This document shows positions 8,957-16,740 of a stretch of DNA of 64,000 nucleotides, one piece after another. The translations under genes were made by a program, and so were the position numbers. Positions within the stretch are counted from its first letter, which is position 1, and every line of letters begins with the position of its first letter. The notes under the pieces were generated by a model. It did no database searches and was not told the DNA's origin. It saw nothing but the letters and a program-made list of their open reading frames with translations. The DNA is from Litoreibacter roseus (GTDB lineage Bacteria > Pseudomonadota > Alphaproteobacteria > Rhodobacterales > Rhodobacteraceae), in NCBI RefSeq assembly GCF_009811795.1, contig NZ_BLJE01000004.1:124001-188000 (forward strand). The letters are read 5' to 3'.

Positions 8957-9502
8957 AATTACTCTCCAAAATAAAAAATAAAGTATTAGTCAGACTATCA
9001 CAAAATAGAATTTTTACGCTAATAATTTTCTACATGTGATCTAGGTTATTGAAACCATGTATCTTTTGATGGATTTCTGCCGAGGTCTACTTTTCTTCTA
9101 CGAGTTCAATGCGGTTAAATGAATGGTTTCACACAGTATGGATTTAGCGAAATTCGAAGGCAGATATATACTAAGTGTAAATTGCATATAGACTTCCGAG
9201 AAGTGTTCAGTTCTGTATAGCGTCTCGGTTCAAGCTTTACGATTGCTGTGTATAGCAGCCTAACACTTCCATATTAGGTCGAAGTGGGGATGTCGGAACT
9301 TGATACGGACTCAAGCTTTATAGGTTTAGCATGACGTCGCAGGTGGCGGGCTCTGGCTCTTCAACCTGCGTTTTCCCTTTCCTTTCCGCGCGATTCCCCC
9401 TATACGCGCGCATCCGCGGTTGGACTGCGGACACCTCCATGGGCCCTGCTGGACGACATCCCGGCTTGCGCCATAGCTCTAACCTTTGAAAAGGAGACCC
9501 CG
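8957..9502. other. Gene-free AT-rich stretch and rpsO leader
   Basis: No convincing coding frame was found in this 546-bp gap. The first roughly 350 bp are AT-rich and contain no repeat or mobile-element end that I can identify. The last roughly 180 bp return to normal composition and presumably hold the rpsO promoter and leader, including the hairpin at 9338-9374. Confidence 0.6.
9338..9374 (+). terminator. Hairpin with T-run upstream of rpsO (weak terminator or attenuator candidate)
   Basis: CGCAGGT at 9338-9344 pairs perfectly with ACCTGCG at 9364-9370 and is followed by TTTT. It could end a short transcript from the island or act as an attenuator in the rpsO leader. No upstream gene on this strand needs it. 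Confidence 0.35.
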
Positions 9503-9772
9503 ATGTCGATCACACCAGAGCTCAAAGCGAGCCTTATGAAAGAATACGCAACCAAAGACGGCGACACTGGTTCGCCGGAAGTTCAGGTTGCGATCCTGAC
9601 GTCGCGCATCACCACGCTGACCGAACACTTCAAGACCCACAAGAAAGACAACCACGGTCGTCGCGGGCTTTTGAAGATGGTCGCACAGCGCCGGAAACTG
9701 CTCGACTACCTCAAGGCGAAAGAGGAAAAGCGCTACACCGACCTGATCGGCAAGCTCGGCATCCGTCGCTAA
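9503..9772 (+). CDS. rpsO: 30S ribosomal protein S15
   Basis: An 89-residue protein of exactly the usual length for S15, a primary binder of 16S rRNA that forms bridges to the large subunit. It carries the conserved segments [36 protein letters not shown] and RRKLLDYLK. An AAGGAGA ribosome-binding site precedes the ATG. It is followed by a terminator and then pnp, the conserved rpsO-pnp order; truB and rbfA, often immediately upstream of rpsO, are here about 12 kb away on the other strand. Confidence 0.98.
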   Translation: MSITPELKASLMKEYATKDGDTGSPEVQVAILTSRITTLTEHFKTHKKDNHGRRGLLKMVAQRRKLLDYLKAKEEKRYTDLIGKLGIRR

Positions 9773-9791
9773 GAGAACAACAGACCAAAGC

Positions 9792-9814
9792 AGCGCCCCC
9801 TCGGGCGCTTCTTT
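9792..9814 (+). terminator. Rho-independent terminator between rpsO and pnp
   Basis: AGCGCCC at 9792-9798 pairs with GGGCGCT at 9803-9809, followed by TCTTTAT. The stem is 7 bp with a 4-base loop. It would partly separate rpsO from pnp. Confidence 0.7.
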
Positions 9815-9950
9815 ATATTCTGCGGATGGACCCGGCCGCAGACGTAATCTTCAGACAAGGGTCAGGGGCAATGCGGCCCCTACGTAACGCCCAAAGGGGG
9901 CACACGACCCAACCGGGATACGCCCGGGACAGGTCATCATAGGAAAATAG

Positions 9951-12089
9951 ATGTTTAAAACGACGAAAAAATCGATCGAATGGGGTGAAGAGACCCTGAC
10001 ACTCGAGACGGGCAAGGTCGCCCGTCAGGCGGATGGATCCGTCATCGCCACATATGGTGAAACTTCGGTCATGGCCAACGTGACCTTTGCGAAGTCGCAA
10101 AAACCCGGTCAGGACTTCTTCCCGCTGACCGTTCACTACAACGAGAAATACTACGCCGCGGGCAAGATCCCCGGTGGCTTCTTCAAGCGCGAGGCGCGTC
10201 CGACCGAGAAAGAGACGCTGACAAGCCGTCTGATCGACCGTCCGATCCGCCCGCTCTTTGTGCCGGGCTTCAAAAACGAAGTTCTGGTGATCTGCACCGT
10301 GCTGTCCCACGATCTGGTCAATGATCCCGACGTGGTTGCGATGATTGCAGCCTCCGCCGCGCTGACCATTTCCGGTGCGCCGTTCATGGGTCCCATCGCG
10401 GGCTGCCGCGTGGGCTACGAGGATGGCGAATACATCCTCAACCCCGAGATCGACGATATGCACGATCTGCGCAACAACCCCGAGCAGCGGCTCGATCTGG
10501 TTGTGGCGGGCACCAAAGACGCCGTGATGATGGTCGAATCCGAAGCCTATGAGCTGAGTGAAGACGAGATGCTGGGCGCGGTGACCTTTGCACATGAGCA
10601 GATCCAGCCCGTTCTGGACCTGATCATCGATCTGGCAGAAGACTGCGCGAAAGAGCCGTTTGACTTCGTTGCACCGGACTATTCCGACCTCTACGAGGCC
10701 GTGAAGAAGGCCGGCGAAAAGCAGATGCGCGACGCCTATGCGATCACCGACAAGCAAGAGCGCACCGCAGCCGTTGCCGCGGCGAAAGACGCGGTCAAGG
10801 AAGCCCTCACCGAAGAGCAACTGGAAGACGAAAACCTCGGCTCCGCGCTGAAGAAGCTGGAAAGCACGGTTCTGCGCGGCGATGTGGTGAAGAACAAGAA
10901 GCGGATCGATGGCCGCGCGCTGGACAAGGTGCGCGCGATCGAGTGCGAAACGGGCTTCCTGCCCCGGACCCACGGGTCGGCTTTGTTCACCCGCGGCGAA
11001 ACGCAAGGCCTTGTGGTCACCACGCTGGGCACCGGCGATGACGAGCAGATGATTGACGCGCTGCAAGGGACGTATCGCTCGAACTTCCTGCTGCACTACA
11101 ACTTCCCGCCTTATTCCGTGGGCGAGGTTGGGCGCTTCGGACCTCCGGGTCGTCGCGAGATTGGTCATGGTAAGCTTGCATGGCGCGCGCTTCAGGCCGT
11201 TTTGCCTGCGGCAACCGACTTCCCCTACACCATCCGTCTGGTCTCCGAGATCACGGAATCCAACGGCTCCTCGTCGATGGCCTCCGTCTGCGGTGGCTCC
11301 CTGTCGATGATGGACGCGGGTGTTCCGCTGAAAGCCCCTGTGGCCGGTGTCGCGATGGGTCTGGTTCTGGAAGACGATGGCGATTACGCGATCCTGACAG
11401 ACATCCTTGGCGACGAGGATCACCTGGGCGACATGGACTTCAAAGTGGCGGGAACCGAAAACGGCATCACGTCGCTGCAGATGGACATCAAGGTGGCCGG
11501 CATCACGCCAGACATCATGAAAACCGCTCTGGCACAGGCCAAGGAAGGCCGGATGCACATTCTGGGTGAGATGGCCAAATCGCTGACCGAGGCTTCGGAA
11601 TTCTCCGTTCACGCGCCGCGCATCGAAACGATGCAGGTGCCCACCGACAAGATCCGCGAAGTGATCGGGTCGGGCGGTAAGGTCATCCGCGAGATCGTGG
11701 AAGTGTCCGGTGCGAAGGTCGACATCAACGACGACGGTGTCATCAAGATTGCATCGCCGGACGGAGAGTCGATCAAGAAAGCCTACGACATGATCCACTC
11801 GATCGTGGCAGAGCCGGAAGAAGGTCAGGTCTACACCGGCACGGTCGTCAAGATCGTCGACTTCGGGGCCTTCGTGAACTTCTTTGGCAAGCGCGACGGT
11901 CTGGTGCACGTGTCCCAGATCGAAAACCGCCGTCTGAACCATCCATCTGACGTTCTGAAAGAAGGTCAGGAAGTGAAGGTCAAACTTCTGGGCTTTGATG
12001 ATCGCGGCAAGGTGCGCCTGTCGATGAAAGTCGTCGATCAGGAAACCGGCGAAGAGATCAAGAAAGAAGAAGCTGCTGCCGAAGAATAA
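9951..12089 (+). CDS. pnp: Polyribonucleotide nucleotidyltransferase (PNPase)
   Basis: A 712-residue phosphorolytic 3'-to-5' exoribonuclease of the RNA degradosome. Two RNase PH domains are present, the second with [25 protein letters not shown] and [17 protein letters not shown] segments, separated by the helical linker. A KH domain ([17 protein letters not shown], about residues 565-585) and an S1 domain ([19 protein letters not shown], about 625-645) follow. Length is typical. It lies downstream of rpsO as in most bacteria and has its own strong terminator. Confidence 0.97.
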   Translation: MFKTTKKSIEWGEETLTLETGKVARQADGSVIATYGETSVMANVTFAKSQKPGQDFFPLTVHYNEKYYAAGKIPGGFFKREARPTEKETLTSRLIDRPIRPLFVPGFKNEVLVICTVLSHDLVNDPDVVAMIAASAALTISGAPFMGPIAGCRVGYEDGEYILNPEIDDMHDLRNNPEQRLDLVVAGTKDAVMMVESEAYELSEDEMLGAVTFAHEQIQPVLDLIIDLAEDCAKEPFDFVAPDYSDLYEAVKKAGEKQMRDAYAITDKQERTAAVAAAKDAVKEALTEEQLEDENLGSALKKLESTVLRGDVVKNKKRIDGRALDKVRAIECETGFLPRTHGSALFTRGETQGLVVTTLGTGDDEQMIDALQGTYRSNFLLHYNFPPYSVGEVGRFGPPGRREIGHGKLAWRALQAVLPAATDFPYTIRLVSEITESNGSSSMASVCGGSLSMMDAGVPLKAPVAGVAMGLVLEDDGDYAILTDILGDEDHLGDMDFKVAGTENGITSLQMDIKVAGITPDIMKTALAQAKEGRMHILGEMAKSLTEASEFSVHAPRIETMQVPTDKIREVIGSGGKVIREIVEVSGAKVDINDDGVIKIASPDGESIKKAYDMIHSIVAEPEEGQVYTGTVVKIVDFGAFVNFFGKRDGLVHVSQIENRRLNHPSDVLKEGQEVKVKLLGFDDRGKVRLSMKVVDQETGEEIKKEEAAAEE

Positions 12090-12114
12090 GCGCAGCATTC
12101 TTTAGAGAACTCAG

Positions 12115-12146
12115 AAGCCCCGGTCGGAAACGGCCGGGGCTTTTTC
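12115..12146 (+). terminator. Rho-independent terminator after pnp
   Basis: GCCCCGG at 12117-12123 pairs with CCGGGGC at 12134-12140, followed by TTTTT. It lies 25 bp after the pnp stop. Confidence 0.85.
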
Positions 12147-12315
12147 TATGGCAGACGGCCAGGATCACGGCTCTGTGAAAACCCGCCCCCTTCACATCTT
12201 GCGGAGCGTTCCTCGCCTCACCGGGACGTGTCACCCCTGTGATCAAGCGCCGGGCTAGCGTCTACGCGACCGGCGGCACACGCACCGGTCCAATGATCAA
12301 ATGGGAGATCTACAG

Positions 12316-13125
12316 ATGACCTTTTTCAAGACAACGGCGCTGGTCTGCGCGTCGTTTTGCGTGGCGGGGGTGGCCTCCGCCACCACGCTCAGCATTACGG
12401 TGACCAACAATCAGGCCGAGGGCGGCTTGTCGCTCACGCCGCTTTACACCGCGATCCATGACGGGACGTTCGATGCGTTTACCGTGGGCGAAGCGGCAAG
12501 CGATGGGGTGCGACTGATCGCCGAGACCGGCGCACCGTCCGCCGTCCGGGACGAGCGTCTTGCTATGGATCCGGACTCCTCCTCCGTTGTCTTGGCCTCC
12601 CCCGATGGTCCGCCGCCCGTGCAGCCGGGTGAGACGATCACAGCCACGCTGGATATCGTCGCCAACGAGGCGCTGTTCTTCACCTTCCTCTCCATGGTTC
12701 TGCCATCGAATGACACGTTCATCGGCAATGACAACCCACTGGCCTATCAGCTCTTTGACGACAGCGGTGCTTTCCTTGGTGCCCAAACCATCGAGATCAC
12801 CGGCAACGACATCTATGACGCCGGGACAGAGGTGAACGGGCTGGAGGGGGCCGCGTTCGTTCAGGGGCAGGACATCGCGTTGGGCGAAGATGAAGGGGGT
12901 GTTGTGACAGCAGGGGGCGACTTGTCCGTATTTGCCGGTCAAACGCTCGCAACGGGGGACATTCTGGGCGATGCCGCGCAGATCGATTTTTTCTCGGATC
13001 CGGCAAGTTTCTCGCTGGCCACGATCACGATCTCAGAGGTCGCGCCAATCCCGCTTCCGGCCTCCGGTCTGTTGTTGCTGGCGGGGATGGGCGGCATTGC
13101 CGCGCTCCGCCGCAAACAGCGCTGA
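12316..13125 (+). CDS. Spondin-domain protein with VPLPA-CTERM sorting signal
   Basis: A 269-residue exported surface protein. The signal peptide (FFKTTALVCASFCVAGVASA) is followed by a spondin-like domain starting at TLSITVTNNQ, with hallmark segments SLTPLYTAIHDG, FTVGEAASDGVRLIAE and SMVLPSNDTFIG. The C-terminus is IPLPASGLLLLAGMGG plus a basic RRKQR tail, the alphaproteobacterial VPLPA-CTERM signal. Such proteins are processed by a dedicated exosortase in known systems; none is encoded in this window. ATG 12316 is preferred to the in-frame ATG 12301 because GGAG lies 9 bp before it. No regulator is visible. Confidence 0.8.
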   Translation: MTFFKTTALVCASFCVAGVASATTLSITVTNNQAEGGLSLTPLYTAIHDGTFDAFTVGEAASDGVRLIAETGAPSAVRDERLAMDPDSSSVVLASPDGPPPVQPGETITATLDIVANEALFFTFLSMVLPSNDTFIGNDNPLAYQLFDDSGAFLGAQTIEITGNDIYDAGTEVNGLEGAAFVQGQDIALGEDEGGVVTAGGDLSVFAGQTLATGDILGDAAQIDFFSDPASFSLATITISEVAPIPLPASGLLLLAGMGGIAALRRKQR

Positions 13126-13158
13126 ACCCCCGGGGCCGCCTGATACGCGGCCCCGCCC

Positions 13159-13944
13159 TCATGCCGCCTTATCAAACAACGCCGGTCTGTCCCCCGGACG
13201 GGCGGCCTCGACCAAGGCGGTCTTGATCCGGTCGCGGCCCAGAGAAGCCAGCGCCGCGAAACTCTCGATCTCAAAGTAGACCGGCTGAACGATGTCGATC
13301 CGATAGGGCGTGCGCAAAACCTCCAGCAGATCGAACGGCACGACCGCCGCACCCCCCGAGACAACGTTGGCCAGCTCGGCGGGCGACGACATGATGCCTG
13401 CGCCAAAGGCCTTTGTCTTGCCTGCCTCGCGGATCAGACCGAATTCAATGGTGAACCAGAACAGGCGAAACAGCCGTTCGATGTGTTCGGGTCCAACCTC
13501 CAGAGACAGCGCGCCGAACTGCTCCATGAACCGGCAGAACTTTTCATCGGTCAGCATGGGGCAATGGCCGAACACCTCGTGAAAGATATCCGGCTCCTCG
13601 ATGTAATCGATATCCTCGCGCCGGCGAATGAACGTGGCCACCGGAAACCGCCGTGCCTTGAGCAGATTGGAAAACGCGTCTTGCGGGATCAGCGCATCTA
13701 CGGCCTGGACCCCTGCGCCGGTCAGCGTGCTCAGCCGTCGGTCCAGATCTGCCACCTGCGGCACGGTATCTGGCGACAGGCCCAGCAGTTTGTGACCCGT
13801 CAGATAGGCCATACACGCGTGGTCTCGCAAGTCTGCCATCTGGCGCGTGTAAAGCTCTGACCAGACTGCGGTTTCGTCGCTTGAATAAGTATAAATCCCG
13901 TTGGGATCGGGCGTTTTTGAGACATAGGCAGTGTTGAGTGGCAT
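13159..13944 (-). CDS. phhA: Phenylalanine 4-monooxygenase
   Basis: A 261-residue bacterial-type aromatic amino acid hydroxylase that converts phenylalanine to tyrosine using tetrahydropterin and non-haem iron. The iron site is visible as HEVFGHCPML (two His ligands), with a conserved Glu further on (FWFTIEFGLI). The open frame extends far upstream into the divergent regulator gene. I chose ATG 13944 because AGGAGG lies 6 bp before it; ATG 13950 directly abuts that site. A pterin carbinolamine dehydratase gene, often linked to phhA, is not nearby. The divergent Lrp/AsnC gene is the likely regulator. Confidence 0.92.
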   Translation of the reverse strand: MPLNTAYVSKTPDPNGIYTYSSDETAVWSELYTRQMADLRDHACMAYLTGHKLLGLSPDTVPQVADLDRRLSTLTGAGVQAVDALIPQDAFSNLLKARRFPVATFIRRREDIDYIEEPDIFHEVFGHCPMLTDEKFCRFMEQFGALSLEVGPEHIERLFRLFWFTIEFGLIREAGKTKAFGAGIMSSPAELANVVSGGAAVVPFDLLEVLRTPYRIDIVQPVYFEIESFAALASLGRDRIKTALVEAARPGDRPALFDKAA

Positions 13945-13989
13945 GGGCATCCTCCTGTCACGAGAATACGCCCAGCCAGATGAAAAACA

Positions 13990-14025
13990 TTTCCAGATTT
14001 TCGGGTAAATCGGATATTCTGGAAA
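13990..14025. promoter_or_regulatory. Palindromic operator candidate between phhA and the Lrp/AsnC gene
   Basis: TTTCCAGA at 13990-13997 and TCTGGAAA at 14018-14025 form a perfect 8-bp inverted repeat spaced by 20 bp (28 bp from arm start to arm start). The site is in the 105-bp divergent intergenic region. Lrp/AsnC regulators typically bind such spaced symmetrical AT-containing sites next to their own gene and the target gene. Confidence 0.5.
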
Positions 14026-14049
14026 AAATAACTCATATTCAGAAGAAAT

Positions 14050-14520
14050 ATGAAATTCACGATCCAAGATCACCGTCTCCTTGATGAGATTCAACGAGAC
14101 TGCACATTGTCCCTCGCGGCCTTGGCCGAGCGGGTGGGAATGGCCCAAAGCACCGTCTGGCGCCGCGTTCAGGATTTTGAGGCGGCTGGCATAATTCGCG
14201 GGCGCGTCGCTTTGCTGGCGCCCGACGGCGTGGGCTGTAAGTTGTGCGTTCTGGCCAGCATCCGGCTTGAGGATCACTCCGAGGCCGCGGTGGATGGCTT
14301 TGCACAGCTCGTCACCCGCCATCCCGAGATCCTCGAGTGTCACGCCATTTCCGGCAGCGCGGACTATATCCTTAAGGTCCGCGTCCGCGACGTCGAGGCG
14401 TACGAGCGCTTCATGACCCAGAATCTGCTGCGCAGCGCGTTCGTGCGCGAGGTTCAATCAAGCTTTGTCCTGAAAGAGATCAAATCCACGACAGCCCTGC
14501 CGCTGCGATTGGAGGATTGA
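14050..14520 (+). CDS. Lrp/AsnC family transcriptional regulator
   Basis: A 156-residue regulator. The N-terminal helix-turn-helix (DEIQRDCTLSLAALAERVGMAQSTVWRRVQ, residues about 12-41) is followed by a C-terminal RAM ligand-binding domain (HPEILECHAISGSADYILKVRVRDVEAYERF). The length is typical. Divergent orientation to phhA with a shared 105-bp intergenic region suggests control of phhA in response to an aromatic amino acid, as in other phhA-linked regulators of this family. The ligand is inferred, not shown. Confidence 0.88.
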   Translation: MKFTIQDHRLLDEIQRDCTLSLAALAERVGMAQSTVWRRVQDFEAAGIIRGRVALLAPDGVGCKLCVLASIRLEDHSEAAVDGFAQLVTRHPEILECHAISGSADYILKVRVRDVEAYERFMTQNLLRSAFVREVQSSFVLKEIKSTTALPLRLED

Positions 14521-14580
14521 TTTGCGTCTTAGCCCCGTTGCTCTAACCTTCCGGTTACCGACGTATAGGGAGTATCTTCG

Positions 14581-15468
14581 ATGAAGCGCAAAAAAGCCTC
14601 TGACTTCGATCCACGCCTGCTGGAACTCTATGACGGCTACGTTCACGGCAAGATGTCCAAGCGGGACTTTCTGAAGAATGCCACGAAATATGCAGCGGCC
14701 GGGGTAACTGCGGCGGCCGTTCTGGAAAGCCTCCAGCCCAATTACGCTCTGGCCCAGCAAGTGCCCGCCGATGATCCATCCATCGAAACCATGACCGCAA
14801 CCTATGAAAGCCCCGAGGGCCACGGCACAATCAGGGGCCTGATGGCTAAGCCCGCAGGGGCCACGGGCAAGCTGCCGGCGGTTCTGGTCATTCACGAAAA
14901 CCGGGGGCTCAACCCCTATATAGAAGATGTCGTGCGCCGCACGGCGAAAGCCGGATATCTGGCCTTCGGTCCCGATGGTCTGACCCCCTTGGGCGGCTAT
15001 CCCGGCAACGACGACGACGGCCGCGCCATGCAAAAGGAACTGGATCGCGCCAAGCTGATGGAGGATTTCTTCGCCGCCTTCGAATTCCTCGTGGACCACG
15101 AGGGCTCGACCGGCAAAGTCGGTGCCGTGGGCTTCTGCTACGGAGGCGGGGTCTGCAATGCACTGGCCGTAGCCTATCCCAACATGGCGGCCTCCGTGCC
15201 GTTCTACGGACGCCAACCGGATGCAGCAGATGTCCCCGCCATCGAGGCACCCTTGCTGATCCACTACGGCGAGTTGGACGAGCGGATCAATGCAGGCTGG
15301 CCCGCCTACGAAGCCGCCTTGCAAGCCAACGACAAGACGTACGAGGCGCATATCTATGCGGGGGCCAACCATGGTTTTCACAACGACACGACGCCCCGTT
15401 ACGACGAAGATGCCGCGACCCTGGCATGGGAGCGGACGCTCGCGCATTTCGCGACGCACCTGAGCTGA
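14581..15468 (+). CDS. Dienelactone hydrolase family protein with Tat-like N-terminus
   Basis: A 295-residue alpha/beta hydrolase. The nucleophile is Cys186 in GAVGFCYGGG, with acid and histidine in HYGELDERIN and GANHGFHND, the Cys-Asp-His triad of dienelactone hydrolases (carboxymethylenebutenolidases). The N-terminus has SKRDFLK followed by a hydrophobic alanine-rich stretch. This is a Tat-type signal with Lys-Arg in place of Arg-Arg, so periplasmic export is likely but not certain. Many such exported relatives have no known substrate, and no catechol-degradation genes are nearby. Confidence 0.82.
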   Translation: MKRKKASDFDPRLLELYDGYVHGKMSKRDFLKNATKYAAAGVTAAAVLESLQPNYALAQQVPADDPSIETMTATYESPEGHGTIRGLMAKPAGATGKLPAVLVIHENRGLNPYIEDVVRRTAKAGYLAFGPDGLTPLGGYPGNDDDGRAMQKELDRAKLMEDFFAAFEFLVDHEGSTGKVGAVGFCYGGGVCNALAVAYPNMAASVPFYGRQPDAADVPAIEAPLLIHYGELDERINAGWPAYEAALQANDKTYEAHIYAGANHGFHNDTTPRYDEDAATLAWERTLAHFATHLS

Positions 15469-15557
15469 GCGACAGCTGTGACGTTAGGTCAGGCGGGAAA
15501 TATCTTGCCTGACCGCCGCTTTGACTGCTCATCTGATGGCACATCATGGGGGGAAAC

Positions 15558-16523
15558 ATGAAAACAACATTGATCACATTGTCAGCCGCGCTGGCTCTGA
15601 CGGCTTCCGCGCAGGCCTCAACTCTGACCGACACCTACACCGGGTTTTACAGTTTTGGCGACAGCCTGTCGGACGACGGCAAAGGGGTCGCTCCCGCGCT
15701 TCTTCCCTATTTCGAGGGCCGGTTTTCCAACGGTCTTGTCTGGGCCGAAGTGATCGAGGACGAGTTCTCCGATGCGGGCGTGCAAACCGCCAACTTCGCC
15801 CTTGGCGGGGCAACCGCGCAGGGCGGGGACAACGAAATTCCCTTTGCACGGCTCAGCACCTTCAGCGGCCAGATTGGCACCTTTGAAGATCTCGACGACC
15901 TTGGCCTGATCGACGCAGGCGACAACCCCCTGACCTCGGTCTGGTTCGGCGCCAATGACGTCTTCGCCGCCTTGGGGGCCGCCAGCCCAACCTTGCTACA
16001 GGACGCCCGCGATGCGGCAGATGCCGTGACCGAAGGCGTACGCGAGATCGCCAATGACAGCGGTTTCCTGTTCGATGATTTCGTGATCGTCAGCTTGCCC
16101 AACCTTGCCAGCACCCCTGCCTTTGCGGGCATCGCCGCTGCCGCCGCCGTGACCGAGGCATTCAACAGCCAATTGGCCACGAATATCACCGGGCTCGAAG
16201 CGGACGGGATCAACGTATTCAGCTATGACAGCAATATCCTGTTCGACGCCGCCCTGAACGGAGAGCTGGGCTACGCTGTCACCGATATCCCATGTTACAT
16301 CGAGGACGTCTTCAACTGCTCGCCAGACAGCGTGGAAGGTGCCGATCCGTACCTGTTCATCGACGGGGTACACCCGACCCGCACGGCCCACTTTTCCATT
16401 GCCGAGGGCGTCAGCGCGCAGATCACCGGCGAACTGACCCCGGTCCCCCTGCCAGCCACAGCACCGATGATCCTCGTGGCCTTCGCAGGCCTGGCCCTCG
16501 TCACCCGCCGCCGCAAGGCATAG
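15558..16523 (+). CDS. SGNH/GDSL-type esterase with VPLPA-CTERM sorting signal
   Basis: A 321-residue exported lipase or esterase. After a signal peptide (TLITLSAALALTASAQA) come block I FYSFGDSLSDDG (nucleophile Ser in GDSL), block III WFGANDVFA and block V DGVHPTRTAHF with the catalytic Asp and His. The C-terminus VPLPATAPMILVAFAGLAL plus RRRKA is a VPLPA-CTERM anchor signal. The start at ATG 15558 is preferred over ATG 15546 because the GGGGGG ribosome-binding site lies between them. This is the second VPLPA-CTERM protein within 4 kb. Substrate unknown. Confidence 0.87.
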   Translation: MKTTLITLSAALALTASAQASTLTDTYTGFYSFGDSLSDDGKGVAPALLPYFEGRFSNGLVWAEVIEDEFSDAGVQTANFALGGATAQGGDNEIPFARLSTFSGQIGTFEDLDDLGLIDAGDNPLTSVWFGANDVFAALGAASPTLLQDARDAADAVTEGVREIANDSGFLFDDFVIVSLPNLASTPAFAGIAAAAAVTEAFNSQLATNITGLEADGINVFSYDSNILFDAALNGELGYAVTDIPCYIEDVFNCSPDSVEGADPYLFIDGVHPTRTAHFSIAEGVSAQITGELTPVPLPATAPMILVAFAGLALVTRRRKA

Positions 16524-16608
16524 CCAGAGTGGGGCGCGGCGGTGCGTTCCATTCGAGATGTCAGAAGACCACGCCTTTCGTTTGAAGGTGGATCCGTTTG
16601 CTTAGATC

Positions 16609-16646
16609 CTGAGTTCTCGAAGGAATGCTTACTAGCGCGAACTCAG
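16609..16646. repeat. Inverted repeat in a convergent intergenic region
   Basis: CTGAGTTC at 16609-16616 and GAACTCAG at 16639-16646 form a perfect 8-bp inverted repeat with a 22-base spacer, between the convergent GDSL esterase and DUF1963 genes. There is no T-run, so an ordinary terminator is not supported. Confidence 0.35.
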
Positions 16647-16740
16647 AATGGCTGCTATTCGAACGCGTTGATCGCCAATCTGACCAGCAATTCTTTTTAT
16701 TGAGGATTGATAGGATTGGGAAAAGGACAGCATGACGAGC

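Noticed and set aside
8207-9502. Prophage or genomic island boundary
   Set aside because: No integrase, tRNA attachment site or phage gene is present; only composition is unusual.
9813-12098. A 761-codon open frame on the minus strand opposite pnp
   Set aside because: It mirrors the strong pnp reading frame, contains no recognisable domain and results from the GC-rich codon bias of the sense gene. The same holds for other long antisense frames such as 28-1074, 1318-2226 and 5797-7149.
13945-14457. N-terminal extension of phhA by about 170 codons
   Set aside because: The extension runs across the divergent regulator gene and has no hydroxylase similarity. A strong AGGAGG before ATG 13944 gives the normal family length.
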